Notes: generated by a model from the letters alone, not told the origin. A DNA stretch of 64,000 nt from Leptospira sp. (GCA_016742255.1 JACVCB010000008.1:1-64000), one strand, 5' to 3'; positions 1 to 8,989 are shown, numbered from the stretch's first letter. Made by a program: numbers and translations.

Positions 1-978
1 AAAATTCAACGAAAAAAAGGAAATAATTTTAACTTTTATATCGGAGTCAGTGGAGAAAAGGAAAGTACAATCCAAGCCATTTGGGTACGCGATAAATTAA
101 AATTAAATCCATTACTCGTGTGTTTGAGTTATCCACCAGAACAAGTGAGTGAACTCGGAGTTAAAAATATTTCGAATTTAATTCAGTTGGGTTTTGATGT
201 ATTATTTTCTGGTCCTGCTCCTGGAACTTGGAAAAAATTAATGAGACATGCATTCCTTACCTTTAGCAATTGGGCAAAATCAACAGAGATGGCTTTGTAT
301 AGTTCGGTACCTAAAACTGCAATCGCTTATAAAATACCATTAATCTTTATTGGAGAGAACCAAAGTTTGCGAGATCGGAAAACCATTGATCCAGAAAAAC
401 CTTGGGAGTATAATAATTTAATTTCGATGAATACTCTTGGTGGTGGTGATTTAACTTGGATGAGAGATGCTGGTTTTTCTGATGTAGACCTCATTTCATA
501 TGGTTTTCCTGATAAATCGGAAGTGAATGCTGCCGGTTTAAATGTAATAGATTTAGGTTGGTTCATTGATAACTGGGATAACTTGGGAAATGCGATGTTC
601 TCAACTGCATATGGAATTCACATTCGTGAAGATAAAGCAGAAAATACAGGGGATCCACTTGGTGTCAGCGCACTTGATGAAGATTGGGTAACATTAAACC
701 AAATGATTAAGTTTTTGAAATTTGGATTTGGAAAAGTTACGGACTATATGAATGAAGATATTCGGGTAGGAAGGATCTCAAGAGAGAAGGCAATTGAAAT
801 TGTCGAAAAATATGATGGTGCCTGTTCTGATCATTACATTGAAAGTTTTTGTCAGTATATAGAAATTTCGGTGACTCAATTTTGGGAAGTTGTTCATAAA
901 TCTATTAACAAATCATTATTTGAAATCACTCCTGATAAAAAAATTGTAAAAAAATTCAAAGTAGGGTTTGGACTCTGA
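1..978 (+). CDS. N-acetyl sugar amidotransferase-like protein, 5'-truncated
   Basis: The reading frame is open from base 1, so the gene begins upstream of the window and only the C-terminal 325 codons are visible. Bases 40-67 encode IGVSGEKEST followed by a VRDKLKLNPLLV strand. This matches the ATP PP-loop region of the WbuX/PseA/WbpG sugar amidotransferases, whose usual motif is SGGKDS; here it reads SGEKES. The C-terminal part (KVTDYMNEDI and ISREKAIEIV) resembles the other two amidotransferases in the window (2397-3647 and 26313-27455). The family transfers ammonia, delivered by HisH/HisF-like partners, to an acetamido group to form an amidino sugar, and the two genes immediately downstream encode those partners. 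The changed PP-loop (second Gly to Glu, Asp to Glu) leaves ATP use uncertain. The usual N-terminal zinc-binding Cys motifs would lie outside the window. Confidence 0.8.
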   Translation, partial: KIQRKKGNNFNFYIGVSGEKESTIQAIWVRDKLKLNPLLVCLSYPPEQVSELGVKNISNLIQLGFDVLFSGPAPGTWKKLMRHAFLTFSNWAKSTEMALYSSVPKTAIAYKIPLIFIGENQSLRDRKTIDPEKPWEYNNLISMNTLGGGDLTWMRDAGFSDVDLISYGFPDKSEVNAAGLNVIDLGWFIDNWDNLGNAMFSTAYGIHIREDKAENTGDPLGVSALDEDWVTLNQMIKFLKFGFGKVTDYMNEDIRVGRISREKAIEIVEKYDGACSDHYIESFCQYIEISVTQFWEVVHKSINKSLFEITPDKKIVKKFKVGFGL

Positions 979-1592
979 AGCGAATTAAAATTGCGATTCT
1001 AGATTACGAAGTTGGCAATCATGCATCAGTAAAAGCATGTTTGGATAAATTAGGTTTTATTGTTCAAATTACTTCAGACGTATCTGAAATTAAGGTTTGT
1101 GATTTACTGATTATGCCTGGAGTAGGCGCATTCCCAGTCGCAATACAATCACTTGTCAAAAAAAAATTAAACCATTTTTTGAAAGAATGGGTTTTAGATG
1201 GAAGACCTTTGTTTGGAATTTGTTTAGGTATGCAATTGTTTGCAAATTCTTCCACAGAAATTGAATTCCATGAAGGACTTGGGTTTATCCAAGGGAATGT
1301 CACTCAATTGTCTCAGCAGAATGATTTTCATATCGGATGGAATCAGCTTAGCATTCGCGAGGCGAATTCTTTTTTATCTGAATTTGATGGATTGGATTTT
1401 TATTTTAATCATTCCTTTGCTTATGAAAGTGATGGAGATCTTTCTCTGGCAACTACGAAGTACGTACGTGAGTTTCCTTCAATCGTGAAACATGGGCAGG
1501 TGATTGGAGTACAATTTCATCCGGAAAAAAGCCAGAATGTGGGAAAAGAATTTTTTTCCAAAATTGTAAAGGAACTAGTCAATGGCTTTTAA
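975..1592 (+). CDS. hisH: HisH-like glutamine amidotransferase subunit (first set)
   Basis: This is a class I glutaminase of the HisH/WbuY type, which hydrolyses glutamine and feeds ammonia to a HisF-like barrel. The nucleophile is in GICLGMQ, the oxyanion region is MPGVGAF, and the His/Glu pair is in QFHPEKS, so the glutaminase triad looks intact. In-frame sequence upstream of the first TTG (1041) encodes KIAILDYEVGNH, which matches the conserved HisH N-terminus. The true start must therefore lie near 975-990. No ATG, GTG or TTG is available there. CTG at 975, overlapping the preceding TGA as CTGA, is the best candidate. The 3' end overlaps the HisF-like gene by 11 nt. In this context it probably serves sugar amidation rather than histidine synthesis. 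Confidence 0.8.
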   Translation: MKRIKIAILDYEVGNHASVKACLDKLGFIVQITSDVSEIKVCDLLIMPGVGAFPVAIQSLVKKKLNHFLKEWVLDGRPLFGICLGMQLFANSSTEIEFHEGLGFIQGNVTQLSQQNDFHIGWNQLSIREANSFLSEFDGLDFYFNHSFAYESDGDLSLATTKYVREFPSIVKHGQVIGVQFHPEKSQNVGKEFFSKIVKELVNGF

Positions 1593-2349
1593 GAAAAGAC
1601 TGGTAGCTTCCATTTTAGTAAAAGATGGAATTGCAGTTCAATCATTTGGTTATAAAGATTATTTACCCATCGGCAATCCAGTGATCCTTGCAGAAAACTT
1701 GGATCGTTGGGGAGTTGATGAAATTGTAATCCTTTCTATCGATAGTACAAAGAAAGGAATTGATCCTGACCTTCTTTTGTTAAGTGAAATTTCAAAACGA
1801 GTAAATACTCCGATTGCTTATGGTGGCGGAATTAAGAATTTAAAAAATGTTTTAGATGTGATTCATTCCGGGGCGGATCGGATCATCATTGATCAAATGT
1901 ACTTTCAGAATCCTTCCCAAATTAAAATGGTATCGGAATCCATTGGATCTCAGGCGGTTATACTTTCCTTGCCATGTTCTGTTTACGATGGGAAAATCTC
2001 TCATTATAATTATATTTCAAAAAAATCGGAAGTTGTGGATTTTCATTCTCTTCCTTTTATGAAAGAGTTTATAGCTTCCGAATTTCTTCTCATCGATCAT
2101 ATCCACGAAGGGAAACCGAATTCCTTTTCCGAAGAAATGGTGAAATTTTTTCCAAATGATATTTCCATTATTTGTTTTGGCGGAATTTCAAATTCAAAAC
2201 AAGTGGAAAGATTGTTACAAAACCAAAATGTCGTCGGGGTATGTATAGGTAATTTTTTGAATTACAAAGAACATTATTTTCAAAACATAAAATTGGAACT
2301 GTCTAGTAGTTTATTAAGAAATCCTATTTTTGAGTCTTATCAGTTTTAA
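1582..2349 (+). CDS. hisF: HisF-like barrel protein lacking catalytic aspartates (first set)
   Basis: This 255-residue (beta/alpha)8 protein is related to HisF/WbuZ. It keeps the phosphate-binding glycines (YGGGIKN near 80-86 and CFGGIS near 200). The two general acid/base aspartates of HisF are gone: the D11 position is Leu12 (SILVKDG) and the D130 position is Pro131 (LSLPCS). The second HisF-like protein in the window (28077-28841) keeps the D130 equivalent. In known WbuZ-type proteins the barrel is thought to act as the ammonia conduit between HisH-like and PP-loop partners. A structural or channelling role without cyclase chemistry is thus possible, but this is inference. It is translationally coupled to the HisH-like gene. 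Confidence 0.75.
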   Translation: MAFKKRLVASILVKDGIAVQSFGYKDYLPIGNPVILAENLDRWGVDEIVILSIDSTKKGIDPDLLLLSEISKRVNTPIAYGGGIKNLKNVLDVIHSGADRIIIDQMYFQNPSQIKMVSESIGSQAVILSLPCSVYDGKISHYNYISKKSEVVDFHSLPFMKEFIASEFLLIDHIHEGKPNSFSEEMVKFFPNDISIICFGGISNSKQVERLLQNQNVVGVCIGNFLNYKEHYFQNIKLELSSSLLRNPIFESYQF

Positions 2350-2396
2350 ATTGGCTTTTGTACAATGCTCTTAAAACCAATCCTATTATTTGAAAC

Positions 2397-3647
2397 ATGA
2401 AATTTAATTTTTCTGAATTTAAAATCTGTAAAAGATGCCTTTATACTACCTACCATCCGCTTGGTTTGGTTATCGATGAAAATGGAATTTGCTCTGGTTG
2501 TAAAATCCATGAAGAAAAAGACCAAATTGATTGGGAATTTAAGAAACAAAAATTAGAAACTTTAGTGCAAGACTATCGCAGTAAATCGGGAAAAAACTAT
2601 GACTGCATTGTTCCTGTCACAGGCGCACATGATTCTCACTATATTTTACATTTAGTAAAAAACGTATTAAAACTAAATCCTTTATGTGTATCTTATAATA
2701 AGTATTATAATACGGAAATTGGGATTCGTAATTTAGCAAATCTAAGAATCAAATTTAATGTAGATATCTTCATTCAGAATGTAAATCCTAATTCAGTTAA
2801 GAAGATTACTCGGCACACTCTTGCTCAATATGGTTCCATGTATTGGCACTGTTTGGCTGGCCAGACAGTTTTTCCTGTGCAGACATCGGTGAAATATAAA
2901 ATTCCTCTTATTATTTGGGGGGCACACCAAGGTATGGAACAAGTTGGTATGTTTTCCCATGACCATGAAGTGGAGATGACACGAAGGTACAGGAAAGATC
3001 ATGATTTGTTTGGTGTAGAAGCGGAAGACCTTTGTGATCATTCTGGAAGTTTGGCGGAAGAGGATGTCTGGCAATATTTATATCCGACTGACTTTGATTT
3101 GCATGTGACAGGAACAAGGGGAATTTATTTGGGGAATTTTTTCCGTTGGGACCCGTTGGCTCAACATGAAGAGATGATCAAATTATACAATTATAAATCA
3201 GCTAACTTAAGTCGAACACCCGATATGTATGATTATATAGATTGTTTCAATTATTCAAATTTACACGACTGGATCAAGTTAAAAAAAACTGGGTATTCGA
3301 AGGTTACAGATCATGTAACTAGGGAAATACGGCACAAACGTATTACGAGAGAACAGGCAATTTCTGTTGTTAAACAATTTGAATTCAAAGAACCGATGTA
3401 CCAAAAAGAATTTTTGGACTGGTTAAATTTGGATCTACGTTCCTTCCAGTTTATGATTGAACAACACCAACATTCATATTTTTGGAAAGAAACAGAATAT
3501 AGAAATTATGAATTTATGGGCCCTTCTAAATTCTTTGAAGTTAATAATGAAATGACAAATGAAGGCGATTGGCCAGCGACATCAAATGTTTACAAAAAGG
3601 AAAACAATCAGTACGTTACGATTGGAAAAGGTTATCCTGATTTATGA
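2397..3647 (+). CDS. N-acetyl sugar amidotransferase-like protein (LPS biosynthesis)
   Basis: This 416-residue protein has the architecture of the WbuX/PseA family. The N-terminus has a likely zinc site of Cys11, Cys14, Cys32 and Cys35 (CKRC and CSGC). An adenine-nucleotide alpha-hydrolase fold follows, with a PP-loop at residues 75-80 reading TGAHDS instead of SGGKDS. The C-terminal SKVTDH and ITREQA segments match the truncated paralogue at 1-978. It therefore looks like a second PP-loop subunit belonging to the first HisH/HisF set, either a diverged duplicate or a partner. The start ATG lies 47 nt after the HisF-like stop. The stop overlaps the next start as ATGA. Substrate and activity cannot be read from sequence. 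Confidence 0.75.
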   Translation: MKFNFSEFKICKRCLYTTYHPLGLVIDENGICSGCKIHEEKDQIDWEFKKQKLETLVQDYRSKSGKNYDCIVPVTGAHDSHYILHLVKNVLKLNPLCVSYNKYYNTEIGIRNLANLRIKFNVDIFIQNVNPNSVKKITRHTLAQYGSMYWHCLAGQTVFPVQTSVKYKIPLIIWGAHQGMEQVGMFSHDHEVEMTRRYRKDHDLFGVEAEDLCDHSGSLAEEDVWQYLYPTDFDLHVTGTRGIYLGNFFRWDPLAQHEEMIKLYNYKSANLSRTPDMYDYIDCFNYSNLHDWIKLKKTGYSKVTDHVTREIRHKRITREQAISVVKQFEFKEPMYQKEFLDWLNLDLRSFQFMIEQHQHSYFWKETEYRNYEFMGPSKFFEVNNEMTNEGDWPATSNVYKKENNQYVTIGKGYPDL

Positions 3648-4900
3648 AACCAATTGCATTAATTCATATTGATGCCCTAAGGCGTGAGTATTCTTCTGTA
3701 TGGCTTCTTTCAAAGTATTTGGAAAAAAATGGTTTTAAAGTCATTCTGACTTCGAGATCAAGTACCAATTATATTTTAAAACTTTTTACTCCTGACCTAC
3801 TCATCCTTTCTCATCCATTTACTTTACCGAATGAATCGTTAGAAAAACTTCGCAGAAAAGGAACCAAAATTGTCATCACAGAAGTAGAAGGTATCGTGAG
3901 AGTCGATCATGATATTTCGGCAACTTATCCAGAATATGTTCAATTTAATAATTTTGATATCGTTTATGTTTGGAACCAGTGGAGTAAGGATTGGTTAAAA
4001 AAGAATCGATCCATTGGTTCCTGTCAGATTGAAGTATTGGGATGTATAAGGAATGATTTAATCAAATATATTGATTCATCTCGTAAGGAAAATCGAATTG
4101 GAATCATCGGTCGATATGAACTTATCAATTCATTCGATGGTCGTCATAATTTTGAAAATCTCCGGTATATGGAACAACGTCATATTGAACGTTGGCATGT
4201 TGATTTGGATTCCTTTTTGATTGTGAGGGATTTAACAAAATATCTATTAACCAATGGTTATAAGGTATCATTTCGACCTCATCCAAATGAAAACGTAAAA
4301 TCATATCAAATCCTAAAGGATTTTTTTGGAGATGGATTTGAAATTAATGAAGGGTTTGACTACTATGAATGGTTGGGAACCTTAGATAAGGTAGTTGGTA
4401 CTGTGTCCTCAGCTTTTTTAGAACCTTATTTAGCGGGGATCCCCACAATTTGTATAGATTCCTTGTTTGATTATAAAGGGCCACCAAATTTAGAAGAATG
4501 GCGTAAATTAACGAGGGAAGGAAGTTACCTTCCAAAAAATACGAAGGAACTTTATTCTTTATGCCTAGACAGGGATTTAAGACCAAAATCATCTAAAAAA
4601 TTGAACCAGTATCTTTTGGATTTATATTCGATTGATGATGCAAAGAAATCAAATGCAACAGAATACGTTGTCAATCATATGCTAACGAATCTAGAAGGTG
4701 TAAACAAGAGTAGTGTATTTAAAATTTTCTATGTTAATACCATCAAAGTGATTTTAGAAATCCTTGTTTTGATACGATGTTCGCTCCAAAATTCTGGGGC
4801 TTGGTCTATGCAGAATCTTAGGCAGTATGATTATAATTCTTTGATTCATGGACCTAGTTGGTTTATGAAATTCTATTACAGAAAAATATTTGGCAAATGA
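3644..4900 (+). CDS. Surface carbohydrate biosynthesis protein, glycosyltransferase-like
   Basis: This soluble 418-residue protein has two Rossmann-like halves. The second contains FRPHPNEN (about 210) followed by VVGTVSSAFLEPYLAGIP, where a conserved Ser-rich turn and Glu precede a Pro-Thr strand. That arrangement resembles the nucleotide-sugar-binding C-terminal half of GT-B enzymes and of CDP-glycerol or surface-carbohydrate transferases. The product may transfer a sugar or ulosonate residue made by the neighbouring genes. It is coupled to the upstream amidotransferase by an ATGA overlap and runs into the NeuB fusion downstream. I recognise the general class but not a characterised relative. 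Confidence 0.6.
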   Translation: MKPIALIHIDALRREYSSVWLLSKYLEKNGFKVILTSRSSTNYILKLFTPDLLILSHPFTLPNESLEKLRRKGTKIVITEVEGIVRVDHDISATYPEYVQFNNFDIVYVWNQWSKDWLKKNRSIGSCQIEVLGCIRNDLIKYIDSSRKENRIGIIGRYELINSFDGRHNFENLRYMEQRHIERWHVDLDSFLIVRDLTKYLLTNGYKVSFRPHPNENVKSYQILKDFFGDGFEINEGFDYYEWLGTLDKVVGTVSSAFLEPYLAGIPTICIDSLFDYKGPPNLEEWRKLTREGSYLPKNTKELYSLCLDRDLRPKSSKKLNQYLLDLYSIDDAKKSNATEYVVNHMLTNLEGVNKSSVFKIFYVNTIKVILEILVLIRCSLQNSGAWSMQNLRQYDYNSLIHGPSWFMKFYYRKIFGK

Positions 4901-4901
4901 A

Positions 4902-7163
4902 ATGATCATAGATAAAAAGATTTCAAAATATATAGTTTTTTGTGAAGATTCGATTCGGAATTCTTTAAAAAAAATCGAATCAAATAAAGCGAAAACTATA
5001 TTCGCGGTAACTGAAGATAATCGTATTTTAGGTGTATTAACCGATGGTGATTTTCGAAGATGGATTCTGGATGATTCAATTCAAGATCATGATTTGAGTT
5101 TGCCCGTGGAATCAATCATCAATCGCAATTTTAAATACCTTCATGTGAATGAAAGTCCAGATCGAATCCGTCAATCATTAAGCCAAACAATTTCAATCCT
5201 TCCACTGATCGATGATCATTTTAAATTACAATCAGTTGCAAGAATTGGTTCAGAAGAAATAACAATTGGTAATTTTGTTTTAGATGAATCTAGTCCATCT
5301 TTCATCATTGCAGAAATTGGGAATAACCATAACGGTGATTTGGAACTTGCGAAAAAACTCGTTGATTTGGCTAAAAAATCGGGAGCTGATTGTGCAAAAT
5401 TCCAAATGAGGGATTTGTTATCACTTTATAATAACCAAGGAAATGTGAATGATGCTTCTGAAGACTTGGGTTCCCAATACACACTTGATTTATTAAATAA
5501 ATTCCAATTATCGAACGAGGATCTTTTTAAACTATTCGATTATTGTAAAGAATTGGAAATCCTTCCACTTTGTACTCCTTGGGACGAAAAAAGTTTTATG
5601 GCCCTGGAAGAATATGGAATGGAGGCTTATAAGATAGCATCTGCAGATTTTACGAATCACGAATTTATTAAATTAGTCGCAACTTCTGGTAAACCTTTAA
5701 TTTGTTCGACAGGAATGACAAATGAATCGGAAATCGTGAATACAGTAAAAGTTTTACAAGAAGTTGGAGCTCAGTATATTTTACTCCATTGTAATTCAAC
5801 TTATCCTGCACCATTTAAAGATATCAACCTATCCTACTTAAAAAGACTAAAAGACATTGGAAATTGCCTTGTAGGTTATTCTGGACATGAAAGGGGTTAT
5901 CATATCCCTCTCGCATCCATTGCTTTAGGAGCCAAGGTAATCGAAAAACATTTCACTGTTGATAAAACAATGGAAGGGAATGATCATAAGGTTAGTTTAC
6001 TTCCAGATGAATTCAAAGAGATGGTCATTGGAATTCGCCAAGTGGAAGATTCCCTTGGAGAGGCTCGAAATCGAATCATCACTCAAGGTGAATTGATGAA
6101 CCGAGAAACTCTAGGCAAAAGTTTGGTTTGTAACCAAGATATCGTAATGGGGGAAGTCATTCTTTCTAATATGATTACCACTAGGAGTCCTGGGAAAGGA
6201 CTTGCTCCTTATTTCAAAAAGGAACTCATCGGTAAGGTAGCAAAACGCAATTTTTCAAAGGGGGATTTTTTCTTTCCGTCTGACTTAAGCGAAACTGCTA
6301 TCGAAATCAAAAACAACTATTCCTTCACGCGGCCCTGGGGTTTGCCAGTCAGGTTTCACGATTTTAATGTTATGGTGAATTTATCCAGCATGAAACTCGT
6401 TGAATTCCATTTGAGTTATAAGGATTTAGATTTAAACATCAGTGATTTTTTGAGCGGAACTTATGATGTAGATTTTGTTGTTCACACTCCTGAGTTATTT
6501 GAAGGTGATCATTTGTTAGATCTCTGTTCGAATGATGAAAGTTATCGCCAACAGTCGATAAAGCACATGCAGCGAGTGATTGATGTAACCAAATCATTAA
6601 AAGTGTTTTTCCCAAAGATGAAATCAAATCCTCTCATTGTAACAAATGTTGGTGGTTTTTCAAATGATTATTTTTTGCCAAACTCCGATAAAGCAAAGTT
6701 ATATGAAAATTATTTTCAATCTTTAAAAGAACTAAACTTGGATGGTGTAGAAATTATACCACAAACGATGCCACCATTTCCTTGGCACTTTGGGGGGCAA
6801 AGGTATCATAACCTTTTCATGTCGTTTGAGGACATCCAATATTATTGTGATAAGTATAAAATTCGAGTTTGTTTGGATATCTCACATTCAAAATTAGCAT
6901 GTAACCAATTTCATTGGTCTTTTACTGATTTTATTGAAAAGATTTCTCCATACATTGCTCACATGCATGTTGTGGATGCTTCAGGTGTGGATGGAGAAGG
7001 TTTGCAAATTGGCGAAGGAGAAATTGATTTTTTTCAATTGGCTCGATTGCTCCGAGAATCTTCACCAAAAGCATCTTTTATTCCTGAAATATGGCAAGGG
7101 CACAAAAACCAAGGTGAAGGTTTTTGGGTCGCGTTAAGTAGATTAGAAAAATTTAATTTTTAA
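4902..7163 (+). CDS. neuB: CBS-NeuB-TIM barrel fusion: nonulosonic (sialic) acid synthase family protein
   Basis: This protein of about 753 residues has three modules. Residues 1-120 form a CBS pair (ILGVLTDGDFRRWI is typical). Residues 126-470 form a NeuB-type PEP-condensing synthase, with AEIGNNHNGD near 137, STGM near 269, GYSGHERG near 325, an EKHFTVD strand and an SAF/antifreeze-like segment near 400-460. Residues about 475-753 resemble an AP-endonuclease-2 or sugar-phosphate isomerase barrel, with metal-type motifs LDISHSK, HMHVVD and PEIW. NeuB enzymes condense PEP with an N-acyl mannosamine-type sugar to give a 2-keto-3-deoxy nonulosonate. The third module could interconvert the precursor sugar (inference). 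ATG 4902 follows the upstream stop; an in-frame TTG at 4890 would overlap that gene. No NeuC-type hydrolysing epimerase lies next to it. Confidence 0.85.
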   Translation: MIIDKKISKYIVFCEDSIRNSLKKIESNKAKTIFAVTEDNRILGVLTDGDFRRWILDDSIQDHDLSLPVESIINRNFKYLHVNESPDRIRQSLSQTISILPLIDDHFKLQSVARIGSEEITIGNFVLDESSPSFIIAEIGNNHNGDLELAKKLVDLAKKSGADCAKFQMRDLLSLYNNQGNVNDASEDLGSQYTLDLLNKFQLSNEDLFKLFDYCKELEILPLCTPWDEKSFMALEEYGMEAYKIASADFTNHEFIKLVATSGKPLICSTGMTNESEIVNTVKVLQEVGAQYILLHCNSTYPAPFKDINLSYLKRLKDIGNCLVGYSGHERGYHIPLASIALGAKVIEKHFTVDKTMEGNDHKVSLLPDEFKEMVIGIRQVEDSLGEARNRIITQGELMNRETLGKSLVCNQDIVMGEVILSNMITTRSPGKGLAPYFKKELIGKVAKRNFSKGDFFFPSDLSETAIEIKNNYSFTRPWGLPVRFHDFNVMVNLSSMKLVEFHLSYKDLDLNISDFLSGTYDVDFVVHTPELFEGDHLLDLCSNDESYRQQSIKHMQRVIDVTKSLKVFFPKMKSNPLIVTNVGGFSNDYFLPNSDKAKLYENYFQSLKELNLDGVEIIPQTMPPFPWHFGGQRYHNLFMSFEDIQYYCDKYKIRVCLDISHSKLACNQFHWSFTDFIEKISPYIAHMHVVDASGVDGEGLQIGEGEIDFFQLARLLRESSPKASFIPEIWQGHKNQGEGFWVALSRLEKFNF

Positions 7164-7176
7164 TATAAGGGTGAAT

Positions 7177-8361
7177 ATGGATTTCAAAGTTAAATGGTCT
7201 GGTAAATCAATTGATTATACGGAAGAGGAAATCAATGCAGTTGTGAATGTGATGAGAACGGCAGATCCTCAAACACAAGGTAAGTATTTGAATGAATTTG
7301 AAAGTGCATTCTCAAAATACATTGGCGGACAACCATGTTTTGGTGTGACAAATGCTACACATGCATTAGAACTAATTGCTGATTTAACGGGTGTTAAAAA
7401 GGGAGATGAAGTAATCATTCCTTCCCACACTTATTGTGCTTCTGCAATTCCTTTTGGAAGAACTGGTGCAAAATTAGTTTGGGCTGATGTCGATCCAGAT
7501 ACTTTTTTAGTTTCCTTAGATAGTATTAAATCTTTGGTAAATGAAAGAACAAAAGTGATCGTAGTGGTTCACCTTTATGGAATGATCATTCCTAATATCG
7601 AAGAAATAGTCAATTTTGCGAAATCAAAGAATATTCTCGTTGTGGAAGATTGTGCGCAGTCTTTAGGAGCAAAGTTGAATTCTAAAGTGTGTGGTACCTT
7701 TGGTGATTATGGTGCTTATAGTTTCCATGGTCAAAAGAATATTACGACACTCGGGGAAGGTGGAATCATCACTTTAAAAGATGAATCACAGGCCAAAAAA
7801 ATTCCTGGAATACGCCATAATGGTCATGCACCTTTTTTAAATAAAATTGAATATTGGATTCCCGCTATGTCAAATGTTGATTTGGACATTGAAGGGATTT
7901 GGCCTCATAATTTTAGTTTAACGGAAGCACAAGCGGCACTCGGAACGGTTTTACTTGGCCGGCTCGATGCACTTACGAACAATCGAAGAGAAAGAGCAAA
8001 AAAATTCAGAGAAGCGTTTGTCAATTTTCCTGAATTAAAATTTCAAAAGATAACAAATGAAAATTCCCATAGCCATCACTTACTTGTAGCAAAGTTCCAA
8101 GGAAAAGAATCGGGAAAGTCAAGAGATGCATTTTTGTCTTTACTAAGTAAAAAATATAAAGTACAGGCGATCGTACAATATTATCCACTCAACCGATACG
8201 ATTTGTTTAAAAAGATGGGTTTTGGAGAAGCAAACTGTCCGAATGCCGATTCTTTCTTTGATAATATGGTTTCCTTTCCTTTCCATATCACAATGTCTGA
8301 TTCGGATTTTGATTATATGATTGATTCGATTCAAAAAGCATTAATCGAATTAAGAGGATAA
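7177..8361 (+). CDS. DegT/DnrJ/EryC1/StrS aminotransferase
   Basis: This is a PLP-dependent sugar aminotransferase of about 394 residues. The cofactor lysine is near residue 187 in SFHGQKNITTLGEGG, and the Asp that contacts the pyridine nitrogen is in VVEDCAQSLG near 158. The N-terminal NATHALEL and PSHTYCAS segments are typical of the family. It would transfer an amino group from glutamate to a keto or aldehyde sugar. Placement between a NeuB fusion and a CMP-sugar synthetase/Fe-ADH pair suggests it works on a ulosonic acid or its precursor, perhaps on an aldehyde formed by the Fe-ADH, as in KdnA/KdnB 8-amino-Kdo synthesis. ATAAGG lies 6 nt before ATG 7177. An in-frame GTG at 7171 abuts that site and is a poorer start. 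Confidence 0.85.
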   Translation: MDFKVKWSGKSIDYTEEEINAVVNVMRTADPQTQGKYLNEFESAFSKYIGGQPCFGVTNATHALELIADLTGVKKGDEVIIPSHTYCASAIPFGRTGAKLVWADVDPDTFLVSLDSIKSLVNERTKVIVVVHLYGMIIPNIEEIVNFAKSKNILVVEDCAQSLGAKLNSKVCGTFGDYGAYSFHGQKNITTLGEGGIITLKDESQAKKIPGIRHNGHAPFLNKIEYWIPAMSNVDLDIEGIWPHNFSLTEAQAALGTVLLGRLDALTNNRRERAKKFREAFVNFPELKFQKITNENSHSHHLLVAKFQGKESGKSRDAFLSLLSKKYKVQAIVQYYPLNRYDLFKKMGFGEANCPNADSFFDNMVSFPFHITMSDSDFDYMIDSIQKALIELRG

Positions 8362-8362
8362 A

Positions 8363-8989
8363 TTGAACCTAGCAATTATACCAGCAAGAGGTGGTAGTAA
8401 GGGTCTTCCTGGAAAAAACATTCGTTTGTTAAATGGAAAACCATTAATCGTTTGGTCCATTGAAGCTGCTAAAAAATCGAAACTTTTGGATCGAGTATTG
8501 GTATCTACTGACAGCGAAGAGATAGCAAAAGTCGCAGAAACAAATGGTTGTGAGGTTCTGATGCGTAGTCCAGAACTAGCATCTGATGAAGCGACAACAA
8601 TTTCCGTGATTGAAGACATCTCGAAAAAAATACCGGAAGCGAAAAATTTTATCGTCTTACAACCAACATCTCCCTTTCGAAACAAAAACCTAATCGATGA
8701 TTGTATTGCCGCTTATTTATCTGGTGATTATACAAATTTAGCGACTGGTTTTTGGTGTAAGTATAAAGAATTTGGTTCACATAACAATTTGAGACGGCAA
8801 GATTATAAAGGATTTTTCTACGATGATGGCAGTGTTTACATTTTGTCTAAAGCAATCGTATCGCAAGGAAAATGGTTTGGAGAAAAAATTTATCGTTTTG
8901 AGAATTCAAAAGAACAAAATTTTGAGATAGATGATGAAATTGATTTTAAAATCTTAGAAATGTTAATGAAAGAGTATAGCGAGGCATAA
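8363..8989 (+). CDS. neuA: CMP-N-acetylneuraminate/legionaminate synthetase-like cytidylyltransferase
   Basis: This is a 208-residue cytidylyltransferase. The nucleotide-binding loop ARGGSKGLPGKNI is at residues 8-20, followed by STDSEEIA, LQPTSPFR and a C-terminal DDEIDF segment, which are hallmarks of NeuA/LegF. It activates a nonulosonic acid with CTP. It is close in length to short LegF/PseF-type enzymes. The start is TTG 8363 with GAGG at 8354-8357; no ATG fits the conserved N-terminus. It sits between the aminotransferase and the Fe-ADH. Its 3' end overlaps the next start by one base (TAATG). A second, KdsB-like CMP transferase is encoded at 14005-14760, so the locus probably activates two ulosonates. 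Confidence 0.85.
   Translation: MNLAIIPARGGSKGLPGKNIRLLNGKPLIVWSIEAAKKSKLLDRVLVSTDSEEIAKVAETNGCEVLMRSPELASDEATTISVIEDISKKIPEAKNFIVLQPTSPFRNKNLIDDCIAAYLSGDYTNLATGFWCKYKEFGSHNNLRRQDYKGFFYDDGSVYILSKAIVSQGKWFGEKIYRFENSKEQNFEIDDEIDFKILEMLMKEYSEA

Noticed and set aside
327..566. Minus-strand open frames opposite real genes, here and throughout the window
   Set aside because: They lie wholly inside strongly supported plus-strand genes, have no family motifs and no start signals.
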